From: JAUIAI01 sp045106815
GTDB taxonomy: Bacteria; Pseudomonadota; Gammaproteobacteria; Burkholderiales; Burkholderiaceae_E
Reading direction: 5' to 3'
Length of the DNA stretch: 64,000 bases
Assembly (NCBI GenBank): GCA_045106815.1
Contig: JBGCFG010000003.1
Span: forward strand, 1-64,000
Below the pieces are notes generated by a model. That model was not told the origin of the DNA. It ran no database searches and saw nothing but the letters and a program-made list of their open reading frames with translations. Below, one piece after another: positions 33,840 to 43,158 of this stretch (positions are counted from its first letter, which is position 1; each line of letters begins with the position of its first letter). The translations under genes were made by a program, and so were the position numbers.

Positions 33840-34820
33840 ATGACTTCCCACCCGCCTATGCCCCAAACTGTGCACTCGCAATTGGAGCACCTGCCCATTT
33901 CGTTCTTTTCAGCAGTCATGGGCTTGGCCGGTCTTTCGATTGCGTGGGAACAAGTGCTGATCATGATGCCTGCCATGGCCTGGCTGGCACGCGTTATAGG
34001 CGGGGCCGCCCTTTTACTTTTCGCCTGTTTAGCAGTGGCTTACCTGACCAAAGCTGTTCGCTACCGCGCGCAGGTGAAGGCGGAGTTCAACCACCCCATT
34101 AAGTTGAGTTTTTTTGCATCGGTATCGGTCAGCCTGGTGCTGCTCTCGACTGTGCTCTGGCCTGTCAGCCAACAAGCCTCGTGGGTGTTCTGGGTGCTCG
34201 GCACTGTTGCGCAGTTCTGTGTGCTGATTGCGGTCGTGAATGCGTGGCTCCATCGAACCACGTTTAAACCCGAGCAGCTAAATCCATCATGGTTCATTCC
34301 AGCGGTAGGCAACGTCCTGGTGAGCATCCCGGGGGTTGACCACGGTTTTGTCAATATCTCATGGTTTTTCTTCAGCATTGGCATGCTGTTTTGGCTGGTG
34401 CTTATGCCGATCATTTTTTATCGGCTGGTGTTTCAACCCCCGCTACCCGCCAAATTGTTGCCCACGCTGTTTATCTTGATTGCGCCGCCAGCAGTTGGTT
34501 TTCTAGCCTATGTGAAGCTTAACGGGCAGTTTGATGTTCTGGCAAAGGTGCTGTACTACAGCGCGCTATTCTTTACGTTCGTGTTGATAGCGCAAGCAGA
34601 ACGGTTCTTGAAACTACCTTTCGCGTTGTCTTCCTGGGCTTTTTCGTTTCCGCTGGCTGCGATTACCAGCGCGACCTGGACGGTCTATGCGCTGACGGGT
34701 GAGCCGCTGATGAAATGGCTAGGCCTGCTCTTGCTGGCCACCGCAACTCTTGTGATCAGTTTGCTGGTGGTGTTTACCGCGCTGGCTCAGTCGAGAAAGC
34801 AAATCTGCATCCCCGACTAA
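33840..34820 (+). CDS. TDT (SLAC1/TehA-type) transporter
   Basis: A 326-residue inner-membrane protein with about ten transmembrane segments. It begins with the family's typical P-I-S-F-F-S-A-V-M-G-L-A-G-L segment, as in TehA and SLAC1 anion channels. These conduct small anions or dicarboxylates, or export tellurite. ATG at 33840 is chosen since upstream residues are not conserved. It is divergent from the TRIC gene and convergent with htpX. Confidence 0.85.
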   Translation: MTSHPPMPQTVHSQLEHLPISFFSAVMGLAGLSIAWEQVLIMMPAMAWLARVIGGAALLLFACLAVAYLTKAVRYRAQVKAEFNHPIKLSFFASVSVSLVLLSTVLWPVSQQASWVFWVLGTVAQFCVLIAVVNAWLHRTTFKPEQLNPSWFIPAVGNVLVSIPGVDHGFVNISWFFFSIGMLFWLVLMPIIFYRLVFQPPLPAKLLPTLFILIAPPAVGFLAYVKLNGQFDVLAKVLYYSALFFTFVLIAQAERFLKLPFALSSWAFSFPLAAITSATWTVYALTGEPLMKWLGLLLLATATLVISLLVVFTALAQSRKQICIPD

Positions 34821-34842
34821 GAAGCGCAGCAAGCCTGGTGGT

Positions 34843-35736
34843 TTAGCGTCCCTGCGCAGCATTCTCCAGCGCAGCAATCCGATCCTCAAGCGGCGGGTGC
34901 GACATGAACAACGCTTTGAAGCCATCGCCAACCCCGCCACTAATACCCAGGGCATTCATCTGATCAGGCAGTTGCGCCGGACCCGAATTGCCCTGCAGGC
35001 GCCGCAAGGCAGCGGCCATGTCGCCATGGCCAACCAGCGACGCTGCGCCCGCGTCAGCACGGAACTCACGCTGACGGCTGAACCACATCACGATGATGCT
35101 GGCAAGCACACCCAGAATCAGCTCGGCAACTATGGTGACAATCCAAAAAGCCGGCCCGTGCCCGTTTTCACTCTTGAACACAACGCGGTCGACAACGCTG
35201 CCAAGAACGCGCGCCAGGAAAATAACAAAGGTATTCACGACACCCTGGATCAACGTGAGCGTGACCATGTCGCCATTGGCAACGTGACTGATCTCATGCG
35301 CAATGACGGCCTCGGCTTCAGCCTGCGTCATGCCATCGAGCAAACCACTACTGACAGCGACCAGTGAATTACGCTTGCTTGGCCCAGTCGCAAATGCGTT
35401 GATCTCAGGTGCGGGATAAATCGCGACTTCGGGCATGGGGATGCCTGCCTGATCAGCCTGCCGCTTTACGGTATCAAACAGCCACTGTTCGCGCGCATCG
35501 GCTGGCTGGGTAATGACCTGTGCGCCGGTAGACCGCTTGGCCATCCACTTTGAGATGGCGAGTGAAATGAACGAACCACCGAAACCGAACACGGCCGCAA
35601 ATATCAGGAGGCTGGTCAGATTCAAACCGCCGCCTTGTTGCACAAGGTAGCTATCTACTCCGAGCAGACGCATTGTCATGCTCAGGACCAGCACGATGGC
35701 CAGGTTGGTCCCGACCAGTAAAGCAACTCTCTTCAT
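34843..35736 (-). CDS. htpX: Membrane zinc protease HtpX
   Basis: A 297-residue inner-membrane M48 metalloprotease for quality control of membrane proteins. Two N-terminal membrane segments (about 5-25 and 40-62) are followed by H147-E-I-S-H151, the zinc site. Two more segments and the R-E-F-R-A-D glutamate ligand region follow. ATG at 35736 has GAGG 6 bases upstream. A stable hairpin lies 21 bases upstream of the start, in the leader or as the terminator of the preceding gene. Confidence 0.93.
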   Translation of the reverse strand: MKRVALLVGTNLAIVLVLSMTMRLLGVDSYLVQQGGGLNLTSLLIFAAVFGFGGSFISLAISKWMAKRSTGAQVITQPADAREQWLFDTVKRQADQAGIPMPEVAIYPAPEINAFATGPSKRNSLVAVSSGLLDGMTQAEAEAVIAHEISHVANGDMVTLTLIQGVVNTFVIFLARVLGSVVDRVVFKSENGHGPAFWIVTIVAELILGVLASIIVMWFSRQREFRADAGAASLVGHGDMAAALRRLQGNSGPAQLPDQMNALGISGGVGDGFKALFMSHPPLEDRIAALENAAQGR

Positions 35737-35756
35737 CACGAGCCTCTCAGAAAAGC

Positions 35757-35782
35757 GCGCACCAGACCGAAGTCTGGTGCGC
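35757..35782 (-). terminator. Hairpin with TTCG tetraloop and short T-run
   Basis: GCGCACCAGAC pairs with GTCTGGTGCGC over 11 bp. Read on the minus strand, the loop is TTCG closed by C-G, a very stable tetraloop, and CTTTT follows. It is a plausible intrinsic terminator for the DUF6351 gene ending at 35892, although the T-run is short. It sits just before htpX, so it could also act in the htpX leader. Confidence 0.6.
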
Positions 35783-35891
35783 TGGTTTTGGCGGGCGCTT
35801 GCCCAGCAATGCCTGAGAGTGTGCAGGCTTCTTCAATCAGAATAAAGCGGATATTTCTTTATTTTTGTCCTTCTTTTTCGAATAATATGAT

Positions 35892-38321
35892 CTACTGACC
35901 ACCTGTCGCCGGCGCCAGTGGCTCGCCACCAGGCCCGTTGGTAAAGGTCAGAGGTGACACGGCCGCTTGCTGACCAACACCTGCCTGAGACCAGTCACAC
36001 ACGCCCTGATCAAACACAGCCTGTAAGCGCGATAGCTGATCCGCCGAGAAAATGACGCTGCCATAGTCAGCCACATCGAAGGCTTTGCGTGAGCACTTAA
36101 AAACATCTTCCGTGAGCGGACCACCAGCCACTTGGCGTGGTGATGCGGATGCCTTCAGAAATGGGTCTGCGTCGCACTGAGCAAAGTCAGTCACAGGATT
36201 GGCGAACGTCGTGTCTTCGCTCAAATAGCAAAGGTCGGACGCCTGAGCATCTGGCCGGGTGCGCCTAACCCGTTCTTCGATGGAGCCAGCAGCGTCGTCT
36301 TCACTCAACGCGGTCAACCAGCTATCGAGCGCCAGAAACGCGCTGAATTGCATTTGTAGTGGCGGGATCAGACCGGAAGGATAGCGCCACATCACATGAT
36401 TATCAGCGTCACCCGCGGCCTGTTCTATGCGCGCCCGCAACGAAAAACTGCGCCACACAAAGTGGATGGGAAACCGTGGCGGGGCGGACGCACCAGGTGG
36501 TGTGATCAAAGCGGAATCATCCCAGCCGCGCAAATCCATAATGGGTAGTTTGGCCAGGTTAGCGCCACTGGAAACGATGCCGGACCGATAGGCAACGGGC
36601 AGCGCGTCAGCATCAGCCGTCATACGCTCTGCAACCAGATTCCCATCGCGGTCAACACCACCTACGAGTTCATTGATGACCACAAATTCTTCGGCAGAAA
36701 TTGCACCGTCAAGGAGTGCCTGCAAACCATATTGCACGCCTTCATTGTCAGACACGCGCAAACCCGCACCGTTCGATACGCCCCAGACAGATTTAGCCCA
36801 GGTTGGACCATCACAGCGCACACCGCCCGGATTGCTCTGTGCGTCGTAGATCGCCGCTGGTGGCAACTCGCAATTGTTGGTCGGCGTTGGCAGGCTTGCA
36901 ATCGCACCGCTGGCATTATCGACGACAACACGCTGGTTATAGTTGCCGGCCTGCACGTTACTGCCAAATGCATTGAACCAACCATGGCAACCGGTTTGAT
37001 CCGGGTGGCCGTTTATCGCGGCCTTACGCGCATTGATTTGCTCGGGCGTGTAGCCGGCATTGGACATCTGGTTGAGCCACTGAGGCTTTTGATAGGCCTC
37101 GACCAACAGCAGGCAGTCGCCCACTTCAATCCCGGTGGTTTCTGCATCCGGATAGGTACAGTAGATCAACACGCCATCAAGCTGGCCAGGTGCAATTGAC
37201 GCGTTCTGATTTGAGTTAATCGAACCGCCCGAGCAGCCGGTGCCAAGCGTGAACTTGATCGGACCGTATTGCTCGGCAATGTGTTCTTTCATCATCATCG
37301 TGGTCTCAGCCATAGACACACGGTTAGAGTTGCGCGATGAGTCGGTCATGCTGTTCCCGACAACCATATACCCACGGCGTAGTGCCACTTCATTCGTCCA
37401 GGCATTAGCTTGACGCCGCTGGCGGCGCGGTTGACCGGTACTGGCACCAAACTGATAAACCACCTTGCCGGCCCACTGTGGCTGAGGGCTCGTTGCGGTC
37501 CAGGGCTGGGCCGGATCATAGAGCACCGCAATATCGTAAATGCCGCGGTTCAGGGTGCCGCGTTCGACTCGCACAATGAAGGGAATCTCTGCGCCTGCCG
37601 CCGTCATAACAGTTACGGCGTCGTCAGGGACCGGGCTGTTCACATCATAGGGTTGAAAGCACAGATTGTCGGGCGGTATAACAGGTGCAGGTACTTCGGT
37701 GGCTACCGGCGAAACAGTTGGTGACGGATCGGGCAGACCAAGATCACAGTTCACAACGGAATTGCGGTAGTAGAAAACGTACTCGGTTGGGATGTTGCAC
37801 TTCTCGTCGGTGGCTTCGCCCGACAAACCGCTTGCGTTCGTCCCTGGGGTAACACCGCTGGCAATTTGCGGTGTTGGTGTGGCGCAGTAATACGGTGTTG
37901 GTTGTGGGCCGGATAGCACTGGTCCTCCCCTTGGCGCATTCGTCACAACCAGAGAGGTGCTACCAACGCCGTCGGCGGAGGCGGTGACCGTGTTACTGCC
38001 TTCTGCCAGGCCGGTGACCAGACCAGTCGCTTTGTCTCCTTCAAGGACAAACGCATCAGTCACATCGCGATCACCGACGGTGACTTTTAGGCCAACGATT
38101 GCTTTGGCCGTAACGCTGCCAGACGCAGCCGCACCTGGCACGGTCACCTGAACCAGCGCATCACCGCCACTGATCAATTCTGCTCGGTTGGAAAGCGTTG
38201 TAACCTGAATGTCACTGCCGCTTACGGCATTGTCGCTGTCAGAGCTGCTGCAAGCGGCCAAAACGCTCAGCACAAAACCAGACAGCAAAAGGGCTGAACC
38301 CTTTGGCGCACGTTGAATCAC
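35892..38321 (-). CDS. DUF6351 family lipoprotein, putative secreted hydrolase
   Basis: An 809-residue envelope lipoprotein. The GTG at 38321 is chosen because AGGAG lies 6 bases upstream. The signal ends at L-A-A-C. An Ig-like N-terminal part (about 40-130) precedes the large domain, which matches DUF6351. A G-T-G-C-S-G-G-S segment puts Ser364 in a nucleophile-elbow-like context, suggesting an alpha/beta hydrolase or depolymerase, by inference. Many cysteines suggest disulfides. It is read alone, with a palindrome in its leader and a hairpin after its end. Confidence 0.75.
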   Translation of the reverse strand: MIQRAPKGSALLLSGFVLSVLAACSSSDSDNAVSGSDIQVTTLSNRAELISGGDALVQVTVPGAAASGSVTAKAIVGLKVTVGDRDVTDAFVLEGDKATGLVTGLAEGSNTVTASADGVGSTSLVVTNAPRGGPVLSGPQPTPYYCATPTPQIASGVTPGTNASGLSGEATDEKCNIPTEYVFYYRNSVVNCDLGLPDPSPTVSPVATEVPAPVIPPDNLCFQPYDVNSPVPDDAVTVMTAAGAEIPFIVRVERGTLNRGIYDIAVLYDPAQPWTATSPQPQWAGKVVYQFGASTGQPRRQRRQANAWTNEVALRRGYMVVGNSMTDSSRNSNRVSMAETTMMMKEHIAEQYGPIKFTLGTGCSGGSINSNQNASIAPGQLDGVLIYCTYPDAETTGIEVGDCLLLVEAYQKPQWLNQMSNAGYTPEQINARKAAINGHPDQTGCHGWFNAFGSNVQAGNYNQRVVVDNASGAIASLPTPTNNCELPPAAIYDAQSNPGGVRCDGPTWAKSVWGVSNGAGLRVSDNEGVQYGLQALLDGAISAEEFVVINELVGGVDRDGNLVAERMTADADALPVAYRSGIVSSGANLAKLPIMDLRGWDDSALITPPGASAPPRFPIHFVWRSFSLRARIEQAAGDADNHVMWRYPSGLIPPLQMQFSAFLALDSWLTALSEDDAAGSIEERVRRTRPDAQASDLCYLSEDTTFANPVTDFAQCDADPFLKASASPRQVAGGPLTEDVFKCSRKAFDVADYGSVIFSADQLSRLQAVFDQGVCDWSQAGVGQQAAVSPLTFTNGPGGEPLAPATGGQ

Positions 38322-38348
38322 AGTTATCTCCTCTCTTTTGTTTTTTAG

Positions 38349-38365
38349 CGGCTGCCTGGCAGCCG
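38349..38365. promoter_or_regulatory. Palindrome in leader of the DUF6351 gene
   Basis: CGGCTGC-CTG-GCAGCCG, perfect 7-bp arms, 27 bases upstream of the GTG start. On the coding strand it is followed by an A-rich run, not T's, so it is not a terminator for that strand. Operator or leader hairpin. Confidence 0.35.
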
Positions 38366-38429
38366 TCTGGGCGAAGAGTATCACTCAGCGACCCCAACGC
38401 ATACCCGTAGGAGATCTGGTTACGTTCAG

Positions 38430-39887
38430 CTAACCATGCAGCGCTGCCACCGTCTTGAGCTGAGAAAATCCGTACAGGGCTTCGAAGCCTTTCTCCCGGC
38501 CATGCCCGGATTTGCCCACGCCGCCAAACGGTAATTCAACGCCGCCGCCCGCCCCATAGTTGTTGATGAATACTTGACCCGACTTGAGTTTTCTCGCCAG
38601 GCGCATTTGTCGCGCGCCATCACGGGTCCAGATGGATGCCACTAATCCGTAGTCGGTGCCGTTTGCGATTCGCAGTGCCTGCGCTTCATCCTCAAAAGGA
38701 ATCAACACTTGCACCGGCCCAAAAATCTCATCTTGTGCGAGCTTGTGCTCTGGCGGCACGTCGGCGAAGAGCGTGGGCCGAACATACGAGCCACCTGCCG
38801 GGGCGTCAGCAGCGATCTCGCCGCGTGCGATCAGCTTCAGATCTGTGCCCTGCTCTAAAAACGAATTCACTGTGCCGCGCTGGCGTTCGGAAATGAGCGG
38901 CCCAACATCCAGGTCTGCCATCGCCGCGCCGGCCTGAAGCGATTCGTAACGATCAATCATTCGATTGCGCACCGCATCATACGCCCCACGCTGCACCAGA
39001 ATGCGCGACGATGCGGAGCAGGTCTGGCCGGCGTTTTGAATACCGGCATTGACAAGAAACGGTAGGGCCGCATCAAGGTCGGCATCATCAAACACCAACT
39101 GTGGTGACTTACCTCCTAACTCAAGCGTGACAGGTACAACATTCTGTGCAGCGGCCGCTTGAATCGCTGAGCCAACGCCCACCGAACCGGTAAATGAGAC
39201 ATGGTGAACACCTGGATGGCTCGCTAAAGCCGCACCGGCTTCTCTGCCCAGCCCCGTCACGACGTTCAGCACGCCATCGGGCAAACCTGCTTCTTGCGCA
39301 AGATGCGCGAACGCGAGCGCGGTCAGGCTGGCATCTTCGGCGGGCTTCAACACTGCACAATTACCCATCGTCAGCGCGCCACCCACCGAGCGGCCGATGA
39401 TTTGCATTGGGTAATTCCAAGGCACGATATGGCCAGTGACCCCGTGTGGTTCGCGCAGTGTGTAGACGGTATAGCCATCCAGATACGGAATGGTTTGCCC
39501 GGTTACTTTGTCAGCGGCGCCCGCATAAAACTCCATGTAGCGTGCCAGCGCCAGCACGTCGGCCCGCGCCTGCTTGAGTGGCTTACCGACATCTAGCGCT
39601 TCCAACTCAGCTAGCTCATCCGTTTTTTCGAGCACTTTCTGGCCGATGCGATAAATGACCCGGCCACGTTCGGCGCCCGGCATTCGGCTCCAGTCGCCCT
39701 CAAACGCCGTATTCGCCGCGCGCACCGCTGCATCGATCTGATCTCGCGTACCACGAACGATGCTAGCCATCTCCTGGCCATCAGATGGATTTATCACTGG
39801 CAAAGTCTGTGCCTTTGCCGGTGCAGACCACTCACCACCAATCAGGATTTGGGCGGGATCAAACCACAGAGCGCTCGGTTTCGTCAT
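38430..39887 (-). CDS. Aldehyde dehydrogenase
   Basis: A 485-residue NAD(P)-dependent aldehyde dehydrogenase. Active-site Cys290 (G-Q-T-C-S) and general base Glu256 (L-E-L-G-G-K) are intact, with P-W-N-Y-P at 156-160 and G-S-V-G-V-G at 234-239 for cofactor binding. It converts an aldehyde to its acid in the cytoplasm. It starts 2 bases after the amidohydrolase stop codon, so the two are cotranscribed. Betaine-aldehyde and gamma-aminobutyraldehyde dehydrogenases look similar, but no substrate can be assigned. Confidence 0.92.
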   Translation of the reverse strand: MTKPSALWFDPAQILIGGEWSAPAKAQTLPVINPSDGQEMASIVRGTRDQIDAAVRAANTAFEGDWSRMPGAERGRVIYRIGQKVLEKTDELAELEALDVGKPLKQARADVLALARYMEFYAGAADKVTGQTIPYLDGYTVYTLREPHGVTGHIVPWNYPMQIIGRSVGGALTMGNCAVLKPAEDASLTALAFAHLAQEAGLPDGVLNVVTGLGREAGAALASHPGVHHVSFTGSVGVGSAIQAAAAQNVVPVTLELGGKSPQLVFDDADLDAALPFLVNAGIQNAGQTCSASSRILVQRGAYDAVRNRMIDRYESLQAGAAMADLDVGPLISERQRGTVNSFLEQGTDLKLIARGEIAADAPAGGSYVRPTLFADVPPEHKLAQDEIFGPVQVLIPFEDEAQALRIANGTDYGLVASIWTRDGARQMRLARKLKSGQVFINNYGAGGGVELPFGGVGKSGHGREKGFEALYGFSQLKTVAALHG

Positions 39888-39889
39888 GT

Positions 39890-41602
39890 CTACTTTCCCT
39901 GGAAGGCCTGGGCACCGCGAATCAGTTTTCCGGGGCGGTTACCCGTGAGTTCACCATTCGCACTCACCTCTACCCCTCGGACAAAGGTATGGCGATAGCC
40001 TGTCGAACGCTGCAATAAGCGTCTGCCACCGGCGGGCAAATCATGCGCAATATACGGCGGCTCAACACCAAGGTTTGCAAAATCGATGAGGTTAAAGTCT
40101 GCACGGTAGCCCGGCGCGATCACACCCCTGTCGAGCAAGCCATAGGCCCGGGCGGTTGCCTGGGTTTGCTTGTGCACGAGTTTTTCAATTGCGAGCTTGT
40201 CACCGCGCTGGCGATCACGCGCCCAGAACGACAACAAGGTCGTCGGTGAACTCGAATCACAAATCAGGCCGACGTGTGCACCGCCATCCGCAATCCCGCA
40301 AATGGTGTTGGGGCTTTCAAGCAGGGTTTGCACGACCCTTAAGTCACCATGAGTGTAATTCTCAAACTGATGGAGCAAGATCGTGTGGCCATCGTTGGCG
40401 AGCAATGCATCAAGAATGAAGGCAAAGGGATCTACTCCTTTGGCCCGGGCCTGCGCGGCAATGCTGTTAGCCGGGTCAGGTTCAAGATCAACCGGATCAC
40501 CCAGTTCAAACGTGCGCTCGATGGCCTGGTTCATCCACTTGCCGTGGCCATCACTGGGTCGCTCTGAAACAAGCCGCTCGCGTAGCGACGCATCAGCGAC
40601 AAGGCGAGCAATACGTTCGTCATCGCTAAGCGAGGCCATTTCAAGCCAAAGCGGCGAGGTCGAAAACGGATGCACCGTGCTGCGCAAAGACATCAAGACG
40701 CCGACTGCACGCGACCCGGTTTGAGCTGTGCAATCGATACCGTCGGCCACGGCCTGATTTACCTGGGCCAGCGTTTCTTCCCAAAGTTTGGGCGCATTGT
40801 CGACCTGAATCAGCAATATTGAAAGGGGCCGACCGGCAACCTCCGCAGCCGCCCGCAAATGCGCAAAGTCACCCGCACCAAAATCAGAGTTCACTTCCAT
40901 CACGCCTTTACCAGCCCGCTTCATCGCGCGCGCCAGACCAAAGAGCTCCGGCTCGTCTGCGCTCAGGCTGGGGGTGTAACTCCCGTCGGCCGCTTTGTGC
41001 TTGGTCGTTCGTGAAGTGGTAAAGCCAAGTGCACCCTCATGCAGTGATTCTTCAAGCAAGCGGCCCATCTGCTCGATTTCATCTTCAGTCGGCTTCGCAG
41101 CATGATCGGCGCCACGATCACCCATGACGTAAAAGCGCAAAGCGGCGTGCGGCATTTGCGCGCCGATGTCCATTGTTCGGTCAGTTCGCTCGAGCACATT
41201 GAGGTAGTCGCCAAAGCTCTCCCAGTCAAAGTCCAGACCTTCGGCCAGCACCGACTCGGGAATATCTTCAACCCCTTCCATCAGGTTGATCAGGTACTTT
41301 TGAGCGCCCGGACGCACTGGCGCAAAACCAACACCGCAATTGCCAAAGACAGTCGTTGTCACGCCATGCCAGGATGACGGCGTCATGTCAGGATCCCAGG
41401 TGGCCTGGCCGTCATAGTGCGTATGAATATCGACCCATCCGGGCGTTAGCAGCAGGCCTTCAGCATCGATTTCGCGGTGGCCGCTGCCCACCCCAGTGCC
41501 GACTGCCGAGATCGATTCGCCATTGACCGCCACATTAGCGACGCGTTGCGCCTCGCCCGTGCCGTCAATAACCGTCGCGTTCTTTATCACCAGGTCATTC
41601 AT
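39890..41602 (-). CDS. N-acyl-D-amino-acid deacylase family amidohydrolase
   Basis: A 570-residue metal-dependent amidohydrolase of the D-aminoacylase group. H-T-H-Y-D-G-Q (about residue 60) supplies metal ligands and G-N-C-G-V-G-F-A-P follows. The C-terminus has G-I-A-D-G-G-A-H with the catalytic Asp and A-D-F-N-L-I-D. Real substrates in this group are varied N-acyl and amide compounds. It leads an operon with the aldehyde dehydrogenase and is divergent from the P450 with 91 bases between start codons. Confidence 0.88.
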   Translation of the reverse strand: MNDLVIKNATVIDGTGEAQRVANVAVNGESISAVGTGVGSGHREIDAEGLLLTPGWVDIHTHYDGQATWDPDMTPSSWHGVTTTVFGNCGVGFAPVRPGAQKYLINLMEGVEDIPESVLAEGLDFDWESFGDYLNVLERTDRTMDIGAQMPHAALRFYVMGDRGADHAAKPTEDEIEQMGRLLEESLHEGALGFTTSRTTKHKAADGSYTPSLSADEPELFGLARAMKRAGKGVMEVNSDFGAGDFAHLRAAAEVAGRPLSILLIQVDNAPKLWEETLAQVNQAVADGIDCTAQTGSRAVGVLMSLRSTVHPFSTSPLWLEMASLSDDERIARLVADASLRERLVSERPSDGHGKWMNQAIERTFELGDPVDLEPDPANSIAAQARAKGVDPFAFILDALLANDGHTILLHQFENYTHGDLRVVQTLLESPNTICGIADGGAHVGLICDSSSPTTLLSFWARDRQRGDKLAIEKLVHKQTQATARAYGLLDRGVIAPGYRADFNLIDFANLGVEPPYIAHDLPAGGRRLLQRSTGYRHTFVRGVEVSANGELTGNRPGKLIRGAQAFQGK

Positions 41603-41693
41603 GCGCCGTCTCCAAATCCTTTGCTTATCCGCGTATTATGACCGCAGCGTCTCCGGCCCCAAAAATCAAGAATCCACCTCACAAGGAAAGCCC

Positions 41694-43142
41694 GTGCCCC
41701 GCCCAGCACTTGTGCTAACGAGCCCCGGTTTTGATGCGCCGGCCTCGACCGTCGCGGAACTCCCCGGCCCGCCCGGCCAGTTTCTGCTCGGCAATATGAA
41801 GAGTTTCTCCGGCGTCGCGCCGCATACCGTCGTTGAAGGCTGGGCTCGGCAGTATGGGCCGATGTTCAAGTTCTCACTCGGTACAGCAAGCAATGTTGTC
41901 GTGACCGACCGCGAACTGATCAGGCAAATCCTGCGGGCTCGTCCAGAGGAGTTTCGACGTCAACGCAAGCTTGCAGACGCAATCGAGGAAACTGGCTTCA
42001 AGGGCGTTTTCACGGCTGAAGGGACTGACTGGCGACGCCAGCGCAAATTGGTGATGCAGGGGCTGACGCCGGCGGTTGTCAATGCTGCGAACGAAAACAT
42101 TCAAATCGTGACTGACAGACTCGCCCAGCTTTGGCGAGCCGCCGCCGATGAAGGGCGAGTCGTTGACGTAACGACTGATCTCAAGCGCTACTCAATGGAC
42201 ATTGTGCTCTGGTTGTCGCTGGGCATTGATCTTGATGCAACCCGACAACCTGATCAGCCCTTACAACTTGCGGTAGATCGCTGGTTCGGCATTATCGGGC
42301 GTCGAGTTCGCCAGCCCTTTGCGTATTGGCACTACTTCAAGCTGGCTGTAGATAAACAAGCCGACCAGGCGATTGCACTCGTGCACAAAGCCTCCCACAA
42401 AGCCATTGCAGCGACGCAAGACCGCCGACGCCAATGGCAGGGCCAACCGAGTAATATTTTGGAAGCCCTGGTGGCTGAAACCGGCACCGCCGATGCGGAG
42501 TTCACTGCCGACGATGTATTTGGGAATGCGGCAACCATGCTCATAGCGGGTGAGGATACGACCGCTAACGCGATGAGCTGGTTTCTCTACTACTGCGCCA
42601 TGCAACCTGAACTTGCCGATGAGTTAAGAGCCGAGATTTATGGTGCGCTTAAGTCTGACACGCAGGGGGAAGCGAGGCTGACGCCAGACAAAGTGAAGCA
42701 ACTCCCCAAATTACAGGCGGTCTTTCTTGAGGTTCTCAGGCGCAGGCCTGTGGCGCCAATGATTGGCCTCTCAACCGGTTGCGCGGTCAACCTGGGCGGA
42801 CTCGATTTACCCGCAGGCCAGTTAATGACGCTTTTGCCGCGAGTTGCCAATGAGGCCACACCAGATGAGCTACAAGACTCACTGATTGAATTGGTTCACC
42901 CGGATGCGGAAGCCCGCATGTCTGCCAACGCGGCGACCAATCAGTTTGCTTTTGGAGGTGGACCGCGGCTGTGCCCGGGGCGCTACCTGGCGCTGACTGA
43001 AATGGCGCACTTTGCAGCAATGGTGCTCAGTCAATTCGATATTGAACTGACTATTCCGGCGACAGACGTCAAAGAGGGCTTTACCTTTACGATGGGGCCT
43101 GACGCTTTACCGCTCAGATTTACGTCGCGATCAACGGCGTGA
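41694..43142 (+). CDS. Cytochrome P450
   Basis: A 482-residue soluble-type P450. It has the I-helix A-G-E-D-T-T near residue 285, the K-helix E-V-L-R about 346 and the heme loop F-G-G-G-P-R-L-C-P-G with Cys427 as heme ligand. GTG at 41694 is chosen because AAGGAA lies just upstream; an ATG at 41601 would overlap the divergent amidohydrolase start and add 31 unconserved residues. No membrane anchor is visible. Redox partners are not adjacent. Substrate unknown. Confidence 0.9.
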   Translation: MPRPALVLTSPGFDAPASTVAELPGPPGQFLLGNMKSFSGVAPHTVVEGWARQYGPMFKFSLGTASNVVVTDRELIRQILRARPEEFRRQRKLADAIEETGFKGVFTAEGTDWRRQRKLVMQGLTPAVVNAANENIQIVTDRLAQLWRAAADEGRVVDVTTDLKRYSMDIVLWLSLGIDLDATRQPDQPLQLAVDRWFGIIGRRVRQPFAYWHYFKLAVDKQADQAIALVHKASHKAIAATQDRRRQWQGQPSNILEALVAETGTADAEFTADDVFGNAATMLIAGEDTTANAMSWFLYYCAMQPELADELRAEIYGALKSDTQGEARLTPDKVKQLPKLQAVFLEVLRRRPVAPMIGLSTGCAVNLGGLDLPAGQLMTLLPRVANEATPDELQDSLIELVHPDAEARMSANAATNQFAFGGGPRLCPGRYLALTEMAHFAAMVLSQFDIELTIPATDVKEGFTFTMGPDALPLRFTSRSTA

Positions 43143-43158
43143 CCAAAGGTTGCGCTGG

